A DNA stretch of 64,000 nt from QHXW01 sp963752965 (lineage in GTDB: Bacteria; Acidobacteriota; Terriglobia; Bryobacterales; Bryobacteraceae): contig CAVWAJ010000014.1 in assembly GCA_963752965.1 (NCBI GenBank), positions 62,001-126,000 on the forward strand, read 5' to 3'. The notes under the pieces are model-generated. The model was not told the DNA's origin and searched no databases. It was given only the letters and a program-made list of their open reading frames with translations. Shown one piece after another: positions 33,376 to 43,208 of this stretch; the first letter of the stretch is position 1, and each line of letters begins with the position of its first letter. A program made the position numbers and the translations under genes.

Positions 33376-35934
33376 TTACTCCATCCTCAGTGCGTTCGTG
33401 GGCGAAATAGAGGCTGCGCGGTATGCCGGAATCATGGCAGCGAAATATGCGCAAACGGCAAGCCCGCTCGCGGCCGCGGTAAGCGCTGACGGATCCCAAC
33501 TGGAAACGCCGTATAGTTGCGCCGAGATCAGACGCCCGGCGCCCACCGCCAGTGGCAGGCCCAACATTAGCCCAACCAACACATGGTTGAACGCACCGCG
33601 CAATACGAGTCTCACGACCTTTGCGCGGTCGGCGCCAAGCGCCATGCGAATGCCGATTTCGTTGGTGCGTTGGGCAACCGCATAGGCCGTCACTCCGTAC
33701 ATTCCAACCGCCGCCAGCAACAGAGCCACGATGCCGAATAGGCCGGCGAGGCTCGCCACGGCGCGTTCCTGATCGAATGAGCTATCAACTTGCTGCTGCA
33801 TGGTCCTGACACTGATAATCGTCAGATTTGGATCTACTTCGGCCAATACTTTGGTTAGCACCGGCTCCAGGGCGCCGGGCGCAGCGCTAGTCACCAACAT
33901 GATTCCGCCAATGAAGTGCGATCGCAGTTCGATTCCCTTCATGAGGCCGCTTTTGTAATCCACGTTCTGCGCGAGCGGCACGTAGAACATCGGCCGCGCC
34001 GGCTGGCTCAAGCCGAAACCCGCAAACTTGGCATCGCGCACGACGCCGACGATGCGGAAAGTGTTGGCGTTCTCTGGCATGTCGAGACCGAAGTGCTGGT
34101 CCAGCGGGTTCTCGCCGGTCTTGAAGAACTTCTTCACAAATGCCTCGTTCACGATCGCCACCGGCGCGGAGGTTTCGTTGTCGGCCGCGTTAAATGCACG
34201 TCCGCGCAAGATGCGCATATTCAGATTTTGAAGATAGTTAGCGCTGACGCGATCCCACGATGCTCCCTCCTGTTCGCCCATGTTGAGAGCGGGATGGCCA
34301 GCTACGAGAATCAACTCACCCCAGTTGTCGGTCAGTGGGTTGTAAAGTGCGAGCCCTGACCCCTTCACTCCGGGAAGTCCGTTGAGGCGCTCTTCAAGTT
34401 GCCTGTAGAGCGCGGCCAGCTTAGGCAGGGTGTAAGTAGCTGGTGGATTGTTCAGCGCAACCAGCACCCGTCCTTGCACTTGATATCCGAAATCCTGGCG
34501 CTCGAGCTTATTGAGGCTTCGGGCCAGCATCGTGGCGCCCGAGACCAGGACAACGGACAGAGTAGCTTGCGCGATCAATAGCGCCTTGCGAACGAAAGAA
34601 GAATGGTCGCGCGTGCTGCGGCCCGATCCGCGCAATGCGTCCGCTGGATCGGTTCGCGTGGCAAACCACGCCGGCGCCGCGCCAAATATGATTCCCGTTA
34701 GAAGCGCCAATCCGAACGAGAAGGCCAAGGCCGTGAGCGATGGCGTTGTGCTGATGGGAAGGAACTGCGATCCCGGAAAGGCAAGCGCCAGCAGCAGCCG
34801 CGCGGCAGCGATTGCGACCACAAGGCCCGCGATGCAGCCGCCGATCGCGAGCAGAACGCTCTCGATGAGAGCCTCTTTGACGATCTGCTGCCAAGTGGCG
34901 CCGATAGCAAGCCGCACCGCGGTTTGCCCACGACGGGCTACTGCCCGAGCCAGCAGCAAGTTTGCGACGTTGGCACACGCGATCAGCAGCACTAATCCGC
35001 AAACAGACAGCAGTATCTGCAGACTGCGGCCATATTCTTCTTTCATGGCAGCAACGCCAGCTCCCGCCGGCACGATATTGATCACCTGCCTGGGAAGCGC
35101 ACGGATGACGTCTGGCATCCAGTTAGCCGGATAGCCGGAATCATTCTGCATCCATTGCCGCAACACGCCAGTGAGCCGAGCAGACATTCCGGCTATCGAA
35201 GCTCCGGGCCGTAACCGGCCGATCACGCGCAGCCACGCGGCGACGGACTGATGCAGCAATGCAGCGTTACCGTCGATCATGGGTTCCTGCTGCAATGGGA
35301 TCCAAATATCCGGAGGATCGCTACGTAGGGTTTCGGCAAAGAAGCCCGCGGGCGCGACTCCGATGACGATGAAAGGATGTCCCTCAACCACCAGAGTCGA
35401 GCCTAGTATCGACGTGTCGGCGCCATAGACAGCCTGCCAGGCATGATGACTGAGCACGGCAACTGGCGGAGCACCCGGCCGATCGTCGTTTGGCGTGAAC
35501 ACACGCCCGCCAAACGCGCCCACGCCAAGCGTTGAGAAGTAGTTGCCAGTGACGAACTCGGAGCGCAGGGGCCTGGCGGTCGATTCGACTCCTGCACGTC
35601 GCACGCTCACCCGCGCGCCGCCGGCCTGGAAGGCAGCTACCTGTTCAAACTCCGGCGCCGAAGCTTTGAGCCGCTCATAGAGAGGGAACGAGTACATTCC
35701 CCACCGGTCCTGGGGCCCCCCTTCCACGCAGCAATCATCACCTTCGCCGACCCGATAGAGCTTGGCGGGATTGGAAACTGGCAGGGAACGAAGCATTACC
35801 GCGTCGATCAGCGTGAATATTGCGGTGGTGCCACCGATTCCCAAGCCTAGCGTTAGTACGGCCGCAGCAGTGAAGACGGGCGACCCACGGAATTGCCGCA
35901 GGGCGTAGCGAAGATGGTTGAGAAGATCTAGCAT
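33376..35934 (-). CDS. MacB-type orphan ABC permease
   Basis: About 852 residues with the same architecture as the permease at 26153: LRYALRQFRGSPVFTAAAVLTLGLGIGGTTAIFTLID at the start, a core domain, helices (LLSVCGLVLLIACANVANLLLARAV), a second core domain, and the C-terminal FtsX unit with TNEIGIRMALGADRAKVV. The start at 35934 (ATG, with GAGG upstream) begins at the conserved domain; a GTG at 35982 would add 16 residues. No ATPase is adjacent. It differs enough from the other copy to be an old paralogue. Confidence 0.9.
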   Translation of the reverse strand: MLDLLNHLRYALRQFRGSPVFTAAAVLTLGLGIGGTTAIFTLIDAVMLRSLPVSNPAKLYRVGEGDDCCVEGGPQDRWGMYSFPLYERLKASAPEFEQVAAFQAGGARVSVRRAGVESTARPLRSEFVTGNYFSTLGVGAFGGRVFTPNDDRPGAPPVAVLSHHAWQAVYGADTSILGSTLVVEGHPFIVIGVAPAGFFAETLRSDPPDIWIPLQQEPMIDGNAALLHQSVAAWLRVIGRLRPGASIAGMSARLTGVLRQWMQNDSGYPANWMPDVIRALPRQVINIVPAGAGVAAMKEEYGRSLQILLSVCGLVLLIACANVANLLLARAVARRGQTAVRLAIGATWQQIVKEALIESVLLAIGGCIAGLVVAIAAARLLLALAFPGSQFLPISTTPSLTALAFSFGLALLTGIIFGAAPAWFATRTDPADALRGSGRSTRDHSSFVRKALLIAQATLSVVLVSGATMLARSLNKLERQDFGYQVQGRVLVALNNPPATYTLPKLAALYRQLEERLNGLPGVKGSGLALYNPLTDNWGELILVAGHPALNMGEQEGASWDRVSANYLQNLNMRILRGRAFNAADNETSAPVAIVNEAFVKKFFKTGENPLDQHFGLDMPENANTFRIVGVVRDAKFAGFGLSQPARPMFYVPLAQNVDYKSGLMKGIELRSHFIGGIMLVTSAAPGALEPVLTKVLAEVDPNLTIISVRTMQQQVDSSFDQERAVASLAGLFGIVALLLAAVGMYGVTAYAVAQRTNEIGIRMALGADRAKVVRLVLRGAFNHVLVGLMLGLPLAVGAGRLISAQLYGVSSWDPSALTAAASGLAVCAYFAAMIPAYRAASISPTNALRME

Positions 35935-36413
35935 TGCAGGCGCCTCGTAGTGTTTACGAAACTCAATTGCTGGGAGTTCCACCCGAATCGCAATTTGCGG
36001 GTAATCATGTCCATCGGGTCTCCCCCTCTTCCATACTCATGGAGCTCGGTTCGGTTACAGAAAATCCTGAGGATTCTACAATTCGCTTGAAGAACTTCGT
36101 CTGAGAGAGGCAGGTGGCCGTGTCACCGGTCCCACCGAAATGTATACTCAATGCCCACAGGTCATACTCGTTCAAACCTGAGCCGGTCGCCTACGATCTC
36201 CTCGATTGCCGTTTGGGACCCCGACGAAGGCACAAGTCGGACACAGCGAGGCAAATATAGTCCGATATCGCCGATGTCGTAGGTCACGGTCACCCGGCGG
36301 CTGCGCAAGCATCGCAGCCGGACCCTCCCGCGCAGGCGCAACGCTGATTATGGCGGCTTGTGAGCCTCCGATCAAAGGTGTGCCCGACCGACGAGCACGG
36401 GCCGGAAGCCATT
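35935..36413. other. Intergenic region
   Basis: About 480 bp upstream of the permease. No gene recognised; short frames overlap the remnant of an IS110 element to the right. Confidence 0.45.
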
Positions 36414-36551
36414 ATGAAGGTGAGCGCGGAAGCGGATCTGCTGAAGACACTACCCTGCGTGGGTAAGATTCTCAGCATGGTCCTCATGTTGGAAATCGGC
36501 AGAGTGGATCGATTTCCAACCGAGGTGCACCTGCACCAACTCCTGCCATGA
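36414..36551 (+). pseudogene. IS110-family transposase fragment
   Basis: Reads ADLLKTLPCVGKILSMVLML then EIGRVDRFPTEV, the helix-hairpin-helix region of the IS110 C-terminal (transposase_20) domain, where PGVG is usual and PCVG is seen here. The rest of the transposase is missing and the frame fails after FPTEV. A small relic. Confidence 0.7.
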
Positions 36552-36731
36552 CGACTCTTTTCGGAAGCAGGCCCTTATCTTCTGCTCGGTGGGCCGACGG
36601 CAACTTCCCGATTGTTCGCTGCGTGCAAACGCGGCAGGTCCGCCGCTCAATGATGGCTTTTTGTCATCGCTCGGCCGGATCTCCCATCCTTACTTGACAG
36701 AAAAAAGGAAGCTGTCAACGAAGGGCGCGGG

Positions 36732-37979
36732 TTACAAGAGTTTTACTCCCTGGAGACACATGCCGTAACGGCTGCCGGGAGGATTGCTCTGATAGCCGGT
36801 CTTGAGGTAGCCGTTGGTGAAGTTGGCGGCGTACATCAACCAGGCGGCGCGGCCGTCGGTTGCGATGAACTTGCTGGGGAAGTGGACGAAATAGCCCTGC
36901 TCGCCGAAGTTGCGCATGAAAGTGACCAGCCGCCAGGGACCGGTGACGGTGTCGGCCTCGAGCACGAAGGTATTGAACTTGCTAACAGTGTTGCGGCCGT
37001 CGGTGACGCACATCAGGTATTTGCGCAGCGCGGGGTTGTAGGTGGCGGTGACACAGCCGCAGCGGTTGTTCCACTCAAACAGCGGCTCTGTGCGCGCGAG
37101 GTCGCGGACCCAAATGGGCTTGCCGCCCTTGGAGCGACCGCCGAACAACTCATATGCCGAGCGGTTGTTGATGGTCTGGATGGACGGCTTCACGCGCGCG
37201 AGATAGATGCGATCGGCGGTTATCCAGCTTAGATTCGCGTGGCGCGGCTTCGGATCGTCGGCGACCGCGCCGTGGCAGACAAGGTAGGCGTAGCCGTCAG
37301 GCGAATGCTCCATGTTGCGGCCGAAATCGACGAAGTGCGGCGCGCCGAGCTTGACCGGTCCGCCGACCTTCTCCGGCTCGCCGAACAGCGGACTGGCGGG
37401 CGTATGCGGCGTGTCAGTCCAGGTCTGGCCGTAGTCGGTCGAGGTGCGGAAGCCAACGAAGGGTCCGAGGACGTCCCAGTTGAGCCCGAGGCCCTTGGTC
37501 TCGAGCAGACAGTAGGTCCCGTAGTACCAGATGCCGTTGTGAACAAGGCTCCCGCAGGGGTAGCGGCCGCCGTAGGGTTTGGGGTCACCGGGGAACGCGC
37601 CGATGTACGTGACGGTCAGATGGAGCGGATCGTCGCCCGTGATCTTGGCGCAAGAGGTAGTGGCCTTCTCTCCGCCTGACCCATTCCTCACGCCGTTCAC
37701 CTCGCCATCGGTCCAGGGCGAGTACATCGCGCCGTCGGAGGCCCACGACGGGTACCACGTATCGGCGTTGGTGTAGGAGGCCTGGCGTCCGGTGAAAGCA
37801 AGGCCGCGGATTGACTTCGAGGGCGCAAAGGGGCAGCCGGAGGGCGGCTGCGAGGGCCACACTCCATCGGGTCCAAGGTGGACTGCGTCGTCGTCTTGCG
37901 ACTCGGGCGGGGCCGCGGCCAGCAGCGGCGTACAGAGTCCCGACGCGGATAAAGCGAGCCACTCGCGCCGGTTGATCAT
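36732..37979 (-). CDS. Tat-exported sialidase-like beta-propeller protein
   Basis: A 415-residue protein with a Tat-like leader (NRREWLALSASGLCTPLLAA) and a mature part rich in Trp/Tyr and SxDxGxTW-like elements (TSTDYGQTWTDTP), as in sialidase/DUF4185-type propellers. No catalytic tyrosine-glutamate pair can be assigned by eye. The start at MINRREW is chosen for its GGGAG site and leader; a 26-residue upstream extension has no support. It lies divergent from a pectate-lyase-like gene, suggesting glycan processing. Confidence 0.7.
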   Translation of the reverse strand: MINRREWLALSASGLCTPLLAAAPPESQDDDAVHLGPDGVWPSQPPSGCPFAPSKSIRGLAFTGRQASYTNADTWYPSWASDGAMYSPWTDGEVNGVRNGSGGEKATTSCAKITGDDPLHLTVTYIGAFPGDPKPYGGRYPCGSLVHNGIWYYGTYCLLETKGLGLNWDVLGPFVGFRTSTDYGQTWTDTPHTPASPLFGEPEKVGGPVKLGAPHFVDFGRNMEHSPDGYAYLVCHGAVADDPKPRHANLSWITADRIYLARVKPSIQTINNRSAYELFGGRSKGGKPIWVRDLARTEPLFEWNNRCGCVTATYNPALRKYLMCVTDGRNTVSKFNTFVLEADTVTGPWRLVTFMRNFGEQGYFVHFPSKFIATDGRAAWLMYAANFTNGYLKTGYQSNPPGSRYGMCLQGVKLL

Positions 37980-38257
37980 GGCGTTTCTCCCTGCGGCATG
38001 CCGGATCCTACCTGTAGCTGCGGATGCCTTGCGCCCATGGCGCCAAACAATTCTCAAGTACTATAACAAACGACCCGCCCCGCGGTTTCCTCGACGGAGG
38101 GACACTTCGAAGGAGGTACCGCTGCACACCTCAACCGTGATTTCCTTTTTGTCGATTCCCTTCGCGACATCAGACGCCTTGGAAGTCCGCTTCTGGTCCA
38201 CGATGGCTAGTTCACAATGGCAGCCAATTAGAGGCGGTCGTCTGATATCATTCGCGA

Positions 38258-39817
38258 ATGGCGGCCCGGAGCCAGAACAGCATACCTTTTGTCCTTCTGG
38301 CATGTGTTCTGACAGGACTCGCGCTTTCCGGACCGCCAGCATGCACAACTTCGAGCCTCTGGAGTGTAAACGGCGAGAACTGGAAGCCCGAGGTAATCCT
38401 GCCCGACTTTTCGTACGCCGGTTACCACGCCGGCGAAGCCCCGATTCCCTCACCGCCGTCTCGGTACGACCTCAGGCGCGATTTCCACGCGGCCGGCGAC
38501 GGCCGCACCGACGACACGAGCGCTTTCGAGGTCGCGCTTCGGTCGGTTTCCGGCGGCGTTTTGTTCATTCCGGAAGGCACGTACATCATCACCAAGAGAA
38601 TTGAGATCGCGAGAGGAAACCTGGTATTGCGCGGAACCAGCCGCGACAAGACTGTCCTCCTGTTTCCGCACTCGCTGACCGACGTTTACGGCAATAAGCC
38701 GGAGAACAATCAATCGCAATGGTCGTTCGGACCTGGCTTCCTCAACGTCACCGGCGACGATCCGATGGGGCCTCGCACGAGGCTGGCGGCGGTCACCGCG
38801 GCCGCAAAGCGGGGTGATCGCGAGCTCGCTGTTTCGGGCCCGCTTTCCATCGCGCCGGGCGAATGGATCCGCCTGCTGGAAAACGATCCTGCAGAGGGAC
38901 CGGCCTCTGGCTCGCTCCTACGTTTCCTATACGGCGATTTGATGCCGGGCGGCACGCATAAGAACTGGACCGTCAATATCGTCCGCTTCCTGTCGCGTGT
39001 CAGCTCGGTCCATGGAGACAGAGTTCTGCTGGAACGGGCGCTACCATACGACGTCCGGCCAGAGTGGACGCCAGAGATTCATCGTTTTGAGCCCACCATT
39101 CAGGAACTTGGAATCGAGCATCTGTCGATTCGGTTCCCCTGGACCCCGTATCCCGGCCACTTCAGGGAAAAGGGATTCAATGCAATTTCCATCGACAGCG
39201 CCGCGCAATGCTGGATCGACGACGTCGAGATCCGGAACGCCGATTTTGCGATCGGGATGAATGGAACGAACTTCTGCACTGTGCGCAATCTGACGCTGAG
39301 CACAAGCGCGAACCGGGCTGTCGATGCGAATGCGCATGGATGGAATGGGCATCACGGCGTAGACGTGAGCGAGGGTACGGAGAACCTCATCACAGGTTTC
39401 AATATCGAGACGCGGTTGGTCCACGATGTTTCCGTCGAATGGTACGCACTTCACACCGTTTTCTCGAATGGGCGCGGAGTCGATCTCTGCATGGACCATC
39501 ATCGCGAGGCCAACTATTCGAGCTTGTTTACGGATCTGGATTGCGGAGCCGGCACGCGGCCGTTCAGCAGTGGTGGTTCGGAAGACTTGGGAGCGCATTC
39601 GGGCGCGTATTCCACGTTCTGGAACATCCATGCGCGTTCCCCGCTCGCTCCACCGCCGCCCGGTTTTGGCCCCCTGCTGAACCTGATCGGCGTGGATACT
39701 ACCGTCGTGCCCTCCAGCGACTACAAGTGGACTGTCGAAGCGATCCCGTCATCCCGCCTGTGCCCCGCGAATCTGTACGATGCCATGCACGATCGCCGCC
39801 TGCACGGTAGGCGCTGA
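38258..39817 (+). CDS. Secreted pectate-lyase-like beta-helix protein
   Basis: A 519-residue protein. After a signal peptide (about 1-28), DFHAAGDGRTDDTSAFEVAL and GGVLFIPEGTYIITKRIEI are the hallmark of the pectate_lyase_3 (Pel-like) right-handed beta-helix family, followed by short parallel strands (IEHLSIRF, AISIDSAAQCWIDDVEIRNADFAIGM). Many such proteins bind or cleave polysaccharides. Which sugar is unknown. The divergent arrangement with the sialidase-like gene leaves 280 bp of shared upstream sequence. Confidence 0.8.
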   Translation: MAARSQNSIPFVLLACVLTGLALSGPPACTTSSLWSVNGENWKPEVILPDFSYAGYHAGEAPIPSPPSRYDLRRDFHAAGDGRTDDTSAFEVALRSVSGGVLFIPEGTYIITKRIEIARGNLVLRGTSRDKTVLLFPHSLTDVYGNKPENNQSQWSFGPGFLNVTGDDPMGPRTRLAAVTAAAKRGDRELAVSGPLSIAPGEWIRLLENDPAEGPASGSLLRFLYGDLMPGGTHKNWTVNIVRFLSRVSSVHGDRVLLERALPYDVRPEWTPEIHRFEPTIQELGIEHLSIRFPWTPYPGHFREKGFNAISIDSAAQCWIDDVEIRNADFAIGMNGTNFCTVRNLTLSTSANRAVDANAHGWNGHHGVDVSEGTENLITGFNIETRLVHDVSVEWYALHTVFSNGRGVDLCMDHHREANYSSLFTDLDCGAGTRPFSSGGSEDLGAHSGAYSTFWNIHARSPLAPPPPGFGPLLNLIGVDTTVVPSSDYKWTVEAIPSSRLCPANLYDAMHDRRLHGRR

Positions 39818-39937
39818 TACTGTCGCCCGGCCGTGCTATGAGCTCTGGGACGGACGCAGTGGTGTACACCATCGCACCTGAATACCTCCGATCGCCGCAA
39901 CCTTCTCCGGCGGACACGGATTCTCAGTAGGCGCAGT

Positions 39938-40123
39938 TCACGGCGCTACGAGGCCGAACTGCTCCTTACAGTGCAGAATCCAGGCGCTCTCGGGCACGAA
40001 CCCGCGTTGGCGCGAGACCCATTTCTGGATTTCCTGATCGGTAACGCGCGGCTGCATGGGTTGCTGCTCGCGGGAATAGCGCGGCGGGTGCTCACGTCCT
40101 CGATCGTCATTGCGGGTGCTCAT
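39938..40123 (-). CDS. Small conserved protein (61 aa)
   Basis: A charged N-terminus then ITDQEIQKWVSRQRGFVPES-type residues ending AWILHCKEQFGL. This resembles a short conserved acidobacterial/proteobacterial family, from memory, of unknown function. Its ATG overlaps the stop of the open frame at 40120-40368 by 4 nt (ATGA), which could mean an operon. Confidence 0.6.
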   Translation of the reverse strand: MSTRNDDRGREHPPRYSREQQPMQPRVTDQEIQKWVSRQRGFVPESAWILHCKEQFGLVAP

Positions 40124-40368
40124 TCGGTGCGTCGCCAGTAGTGGTCAACTGAGTGTGCCAACTGATGCCCCAGTCTTTCCGCGCTCAGGCTCTTCGACAG
40201 CCTCCAGATGAGCCACATTCCAGACAGATCCCCAGGATGATGCCGCCGTACCAGCCAATGTTTCCGGAGTGCCGCGGTTTCCCAGCAGTTCGCAGAGCAA
40301 GGGCGTTCGGCACCCAGCTCGTAAATGGTGGCGTCCACGGAGCCGAAGACCCATCCCAGCCAGGCCAT
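40120..40368 (-). CDS. Possible small protein (82 aa)
   Basis: Not recognised. Trp-rich (MAWLGWVFGSVDATIYEL, WLIWRLSKSLSAERLGHQL). The only support is the 4-nt ATGA overlap with the conserved 61-residue gene that follows. It may be a gene remnant or chance frame. Confidence 0.3.
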   Translation of the reverse strand: MAWLGWVFGSVDATIYELGAERPCSANCWETAALRKHWLVRRHHPGDLSGMWLIWRLSKSLSAERLGHQLAHSVDHYWRRTE

Positions 40369-40484
40369 AAGCTGATACCGCGACAGGCCGACCGCCGCGG
40401 CGCCACAGCAGGCTGGGTGCGTTTCATCGCCTGACGGCGATCATACGGCCGGCCACCGCGGAGCCGCCTCCGAGGAAATCGAAG

Positions 40485-41123
40485 ATGATAGCTTCAGGAA
40501 CACTTATGTATTCCAGTGCGTTGCGTCTGGCACACCGATGGACGCTGCTGCGCCGCCCCGGTTTGCCGGAAGTGCTGGTGCGCGAGTTCATCCGACCGGC
40601 TGTGCGCGCAGTACCTGCATCGATGGCGCGCAGGCTGGGACATTGCCGGATCTCGCTCGAGATTGCAGATCCTACCGTAGCCTCGCAGTGGACGGAGACT
40701 GAAGCTGGCTTGGAGATCTCCGTTATGACCGCGGGAAACGAAGACCATGACATCGCGATGGAACTGCTGCTGTGCCTCGGCCAGGCGTTGTGGGAAAGGC
40801 TTTCCGACGGGGAATTACGGGAGTACTGGCTCGTTCTGGATCAGGAAATCCGCGCAGGGATCAGCGGTGAGATCGACGAGCAGGCACTGGAGGAAAAGCG
40901 CTCCTTGCTGGCCAACCAGGTCCACGCCCGTAGCCGGCGGCAGCTCGCCCGTTACGGGCGGGCAGCATTTGCCGGGACGGCGGCTGAGTACGTCCATTGC
41001 CTGTGGCACGAGGTTACCGCGCGAACGGGACCGGACTACCTTCCGGCACCGCAGTTGCGCCGGCGGTTGGAGCTGCTGGCTGGCTGGTTCCCGCCGGACC
41101 GAGGTTACCGCTTGTTCGGGTGA
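40485..41123 (+). CDS. Conserved protein of unknown function (212 aa)
   Basis: No signal peptide; acidic and Leu-rich, mostly helical, with WLVLDQEIRAGISGEIDEQAL and EYVHCLWHEVTARTGPDYLP. The His/Glu spacing in CLWHEV is reminiscent of zincins but without a full HExxH, so I make no functional claim. ATG has GAGG upstream. Transcription is in the same direction as the YkgJ gene that follows 110 bp on. Confidence 0.6.
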   Translation: MIASGTLMYSSALRLAHRWTLLRRPGLPEVLVREFIRPAVRAVPASMARRLGHCRISLEIADPTVASQWTETEAGLEISVMTAGNEDHDIAMELLLCLGQALWERLSDGELREYWLVLDQEIRAGISGEIDEQALEEKRSLLANQVHARSRRQLARYGRAAFAGTAAEYVHCLWHEVTARTGPDYLPAPQLRRRLELLAGWFPPDRGYRLFG

Positions 41124-41233
41124 TGTTCTCTCGTGTAAAGGCGATGGCGTACTTCCGGATGGGCCGTGGTCCAAGGACAACCCCCAGAGGTGGCAAGGCT
41201 TGCCCTCCCCGTAGCGCAGGATTACTCTTAGGC

Positions 41234-41779
41234 GTGGTTACCGACTTGGCTGAAATCTTTCGGCTCGGAACCGCGAAGGCGGAAGAGAACCTCGCCTTTC
41301 GCCGCTACCTAAGCGCCCACCACTACGCCGACAAGCCGTTCCAAATCCTGGCTAGCGAAGTGCAGCGGCACGTGGACTGCACCGCCTGCGCGAATTGCTG
41401 TCGCCACTCGGCGGTGTCCGTCAACAAGCCAGAGATCGAAAACATCGCGTGTCACCTCGGCACCACGCCGGAGGCAGTTGCCCACCTTTACACTATCCGC
41501 GATCCCGACACGTCCGCCTCACGAATCCTGCTGAATTCGGGGGAAGGGTGCGTGTTCCTGGACGGCAACCTCTGCACGATCTACGAAGCCCGCCCAAAGA
41601 CCTGCCGTACCTTCCCTTTCGTCGCGGTCGGCAACCACTCGCTCGGTAGCCGCCCATCGTCGCTCGCGCGCTGGGCCGCGCTCTGTCCAATCATCTACAA
41701 CGCGCTCGAAAGCTACAAGCACCTCACCGGCTACCACCGGCATCCACCGCTCAGTACAACTTCCAAGCTGCCCGCTTGA
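41234..41779 (+). CDS. YkgJ-family Cys-cluster protein
   Basis: A 181-residue putative metal or iron-sulfur binding protein. The motif CTACANCCRHSAVSV (CxxCxxCC) is the YkgJ/UPF0153 signature; further cysteines follow in EGCVFLDGNLCTIYEARPKTCRTFPF, giving the two Cys groups usual in the family. Function is unknown. The GTG at 41234 is preferred because upstream in-frame sequence (from 40997) is antisense-like and without homology. The ribosome site is weak. Confidence 0.8.
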   Translation: MVTDLAEIFRLGTAKAEENLAFRRYLSAHHYADKPFQILASEVQRHVDCTACANCCRHSAVSVNKPEIENIACHLGTTPEAVAHLYTIRDPDTSASRILLNSGEGCVFLDGNLCTIYEARPKTCRTFPFVAVGNHSLGSRPSSLARWAALCPIIYNALESYKHLTGYHRHPPLSTTSKLPA

Positions 41780-41882
41780 ACTCCGGCGTCACTGGTTCCG
41801 GCCGGTTGCGGGTTCCAGCAGCTCGGTGTTCCGTAAGCATTGGGCAGCCATGCGCCGCCGAAATGAGAAAATGGAACGAGTT

Positions 41883-42074
41883 ATGAACAACCGCGAATTC
41901 AAGGAGCACCTTCAGGAGATAGCTCACGGCGGCGAGTCCACTGAGCAATCCTCAATGCCGTTGCCCTCTGAGTCACGTTCTCAATCTGCAACCGTGAGGA
42001 AGCCGCCCGCCAAGGCGAAGCAAAGCTCGCGGAAGGTCGGGAAGCTGCGGGTGAGGCGAAAGGCATCTGCGTGA
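41883..42074 (+). CDS. Possible small basic-tailed protein (63 aa)
   Basis: MNNREFKEHLQEIAHGGEST, then a Lys/Arg-rich end (KAKQSSRKVGKLRVRRKASA). No recognised family. The basic tail resembles those of the two DNA-binding-like proteins at 32932 and 46328. An in-frame ATG 12 nt upstream is also possible. Confidence 0.35.
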   Translation: MNNREFKEHLQEIAHGGESTEQSSMPLPSESRSQSATVRKPPAKAKQSSRKVGKLRVRRKASA

Positions 42075-42149
42075 ATACGCTGCGTATCAGGGTGCTTACA
42101 AAAGAGGTTTCGGCGAAGAGACCCAAATCCGCGAGATCGTTGCAACTCG

Positions 42150-42515
42150 CTAACGTTCTTTCACCTTCAGCCAACCTTCGCTGTTTTCAAGATCGCGAAA
42201 AGCTTTTGATACTTCCTTTGCCTGCTTCACGTTGAAAGCGCCCCTGTCGCTGTACTCGCGGGCAAGCAGGGTCCATTCCTGAACAAACCTGTTCGCCTTC
42301 AGCCAGAACTGCATCTCTCTGTGCCGCGCCTCCATCTGCCTTGCCATTTCGGTTTGGGTCGTTTCCTGACTACACACCGCTGCATTCGACAGAGATTCCC
42401 AATAAAGCCGCTCGATGGCATCCTGCCTGTGGCATTGATTCAGATACGGACCTTGTGCAGGTACGCTGCCGCAAAGAAGAGGAAACAACAGAAGAAACTT
42501 TCTGATCTCTCTCAT
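42150..42515 (-). CDS. Secreted small protein of unknown function
   Basis: 121 residues with a signal peptide (FLLLFPLLCGSVPAQG, about 7-22) and a helical mature part with two cysteines (NQCHRQ, AVCSQE) that may form a disulfide. No family recognised. Expected in the periplasm. Confidence 0.55.
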   Translation of the reverse strand: MREIRKFLLLFPLLCGSVPAQGPYLNQCHRQDAIERLYWESLSNAAVCSQETTQTEMARQMEARHREMQFWLKANRFVQEWTLLAREYSDRGAFNVKQAKEVSKAFRDLENSEGWLKVKER

Positions 42516-42871
42516 GCACCCAAGCTAGACGGCGGAGGTGACATCGAAATGAATCCTGTGTGAAGAATGAGAAACGTTTCGGCTGGGACAACGTCTTGTG
42601 AATTTCAACACGCACCGCGCTTCAGGGGACCACGTGATCGCGACAACGTATCCAGGGCACGCACCGGCAGTCTTCCCGGTGGATGGGCATGGGTTGGCGC
42701 GCTCGAACGCTCGCCGGTGCGTCGGATCACGCTTAGGTCGGACCGTTGCTGTCTCGGTCGCAGATAGTGCACTGCGGTCGTGAGGATCGAGTGTTCGTGC
42801 TAAGACGTGGCCCGGCTAGGGTTCCACAGCCGGTAGGGGGCTGTGGCCAAATCGTGTAGAATCCTACCAGC
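42516..42871. other. Intergenic region with a hairpin
   Basis: No gene. A 7-bp stem CCACAGC/GCTGTGG with a 9-nt loop lies at 42824-42846, 26 bp before the next start, and could affect its translation. Confidence 0.4.
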
Positions 42872-43102
42872 ATGGCCACTTCAGATGATCGAACCCCGCT
42901 CACGAGCGAGCAGAAAACTCAGCTCCGTCATGATCTCACCTTGATCGAGGAAAAACTCCAAGACATCTCCGTCTTGATGCACGCCTGCTACGGCGACGAG
43001 AGTCCGGCAGCAATTCGTGCTGATGAGACTGCTGCTGCATTGCAGCGCCTCAAGTGGGAGTTGGAGCGAACGCGGCAAAAGGAGTATGCGGCTGCGGGCT
43101 AA
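42872..43102 (+). CDS. Small helical protein (76 aa)
   Basis: MATSDDRTPLTSEQKTQLRH then a predicted coiled coil (about 20-70) ending RTRQKEYAAAG. No family recognised. No strong ribosome site, but codon pattern and composition look genuine. Confidence 0.5.
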   Translation: MATSDDRTPLTSEQKTQLRHDLTLIEEKLQDISVLMHACYGDESPAAIRADETAAALQRLKWELERTRQKEYAAAG

Positions 43103-43205
43103 TCGCGCCTACGGTCCGGCGTCCATTCCACGTACTTGAACTGCCGAACCAACACCCGTTCTAGCCACCAGCACTCCTTCATCTTTTCGGCGGCCATGCG
43201 CCCTC
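43099..43205 (-). pseudogene. ATP-dependent DNA ligase, C-terminal fragment
   Basis: On the minus strand: MAAEKMKECWWLERVLVRQF then KYVEWTPDRR. This matches the OB-fold end of LigD/LigC-type ligases, where MKxCxWxxPxLVxQVxFxEWTxD is conserved. It lies just beyond the stop of the isochorismatase pseudogene, while the upstream part of a ligase lies on the other side of that gene. Confidence 0.6.
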
Positions 43206-43208
43206 TTA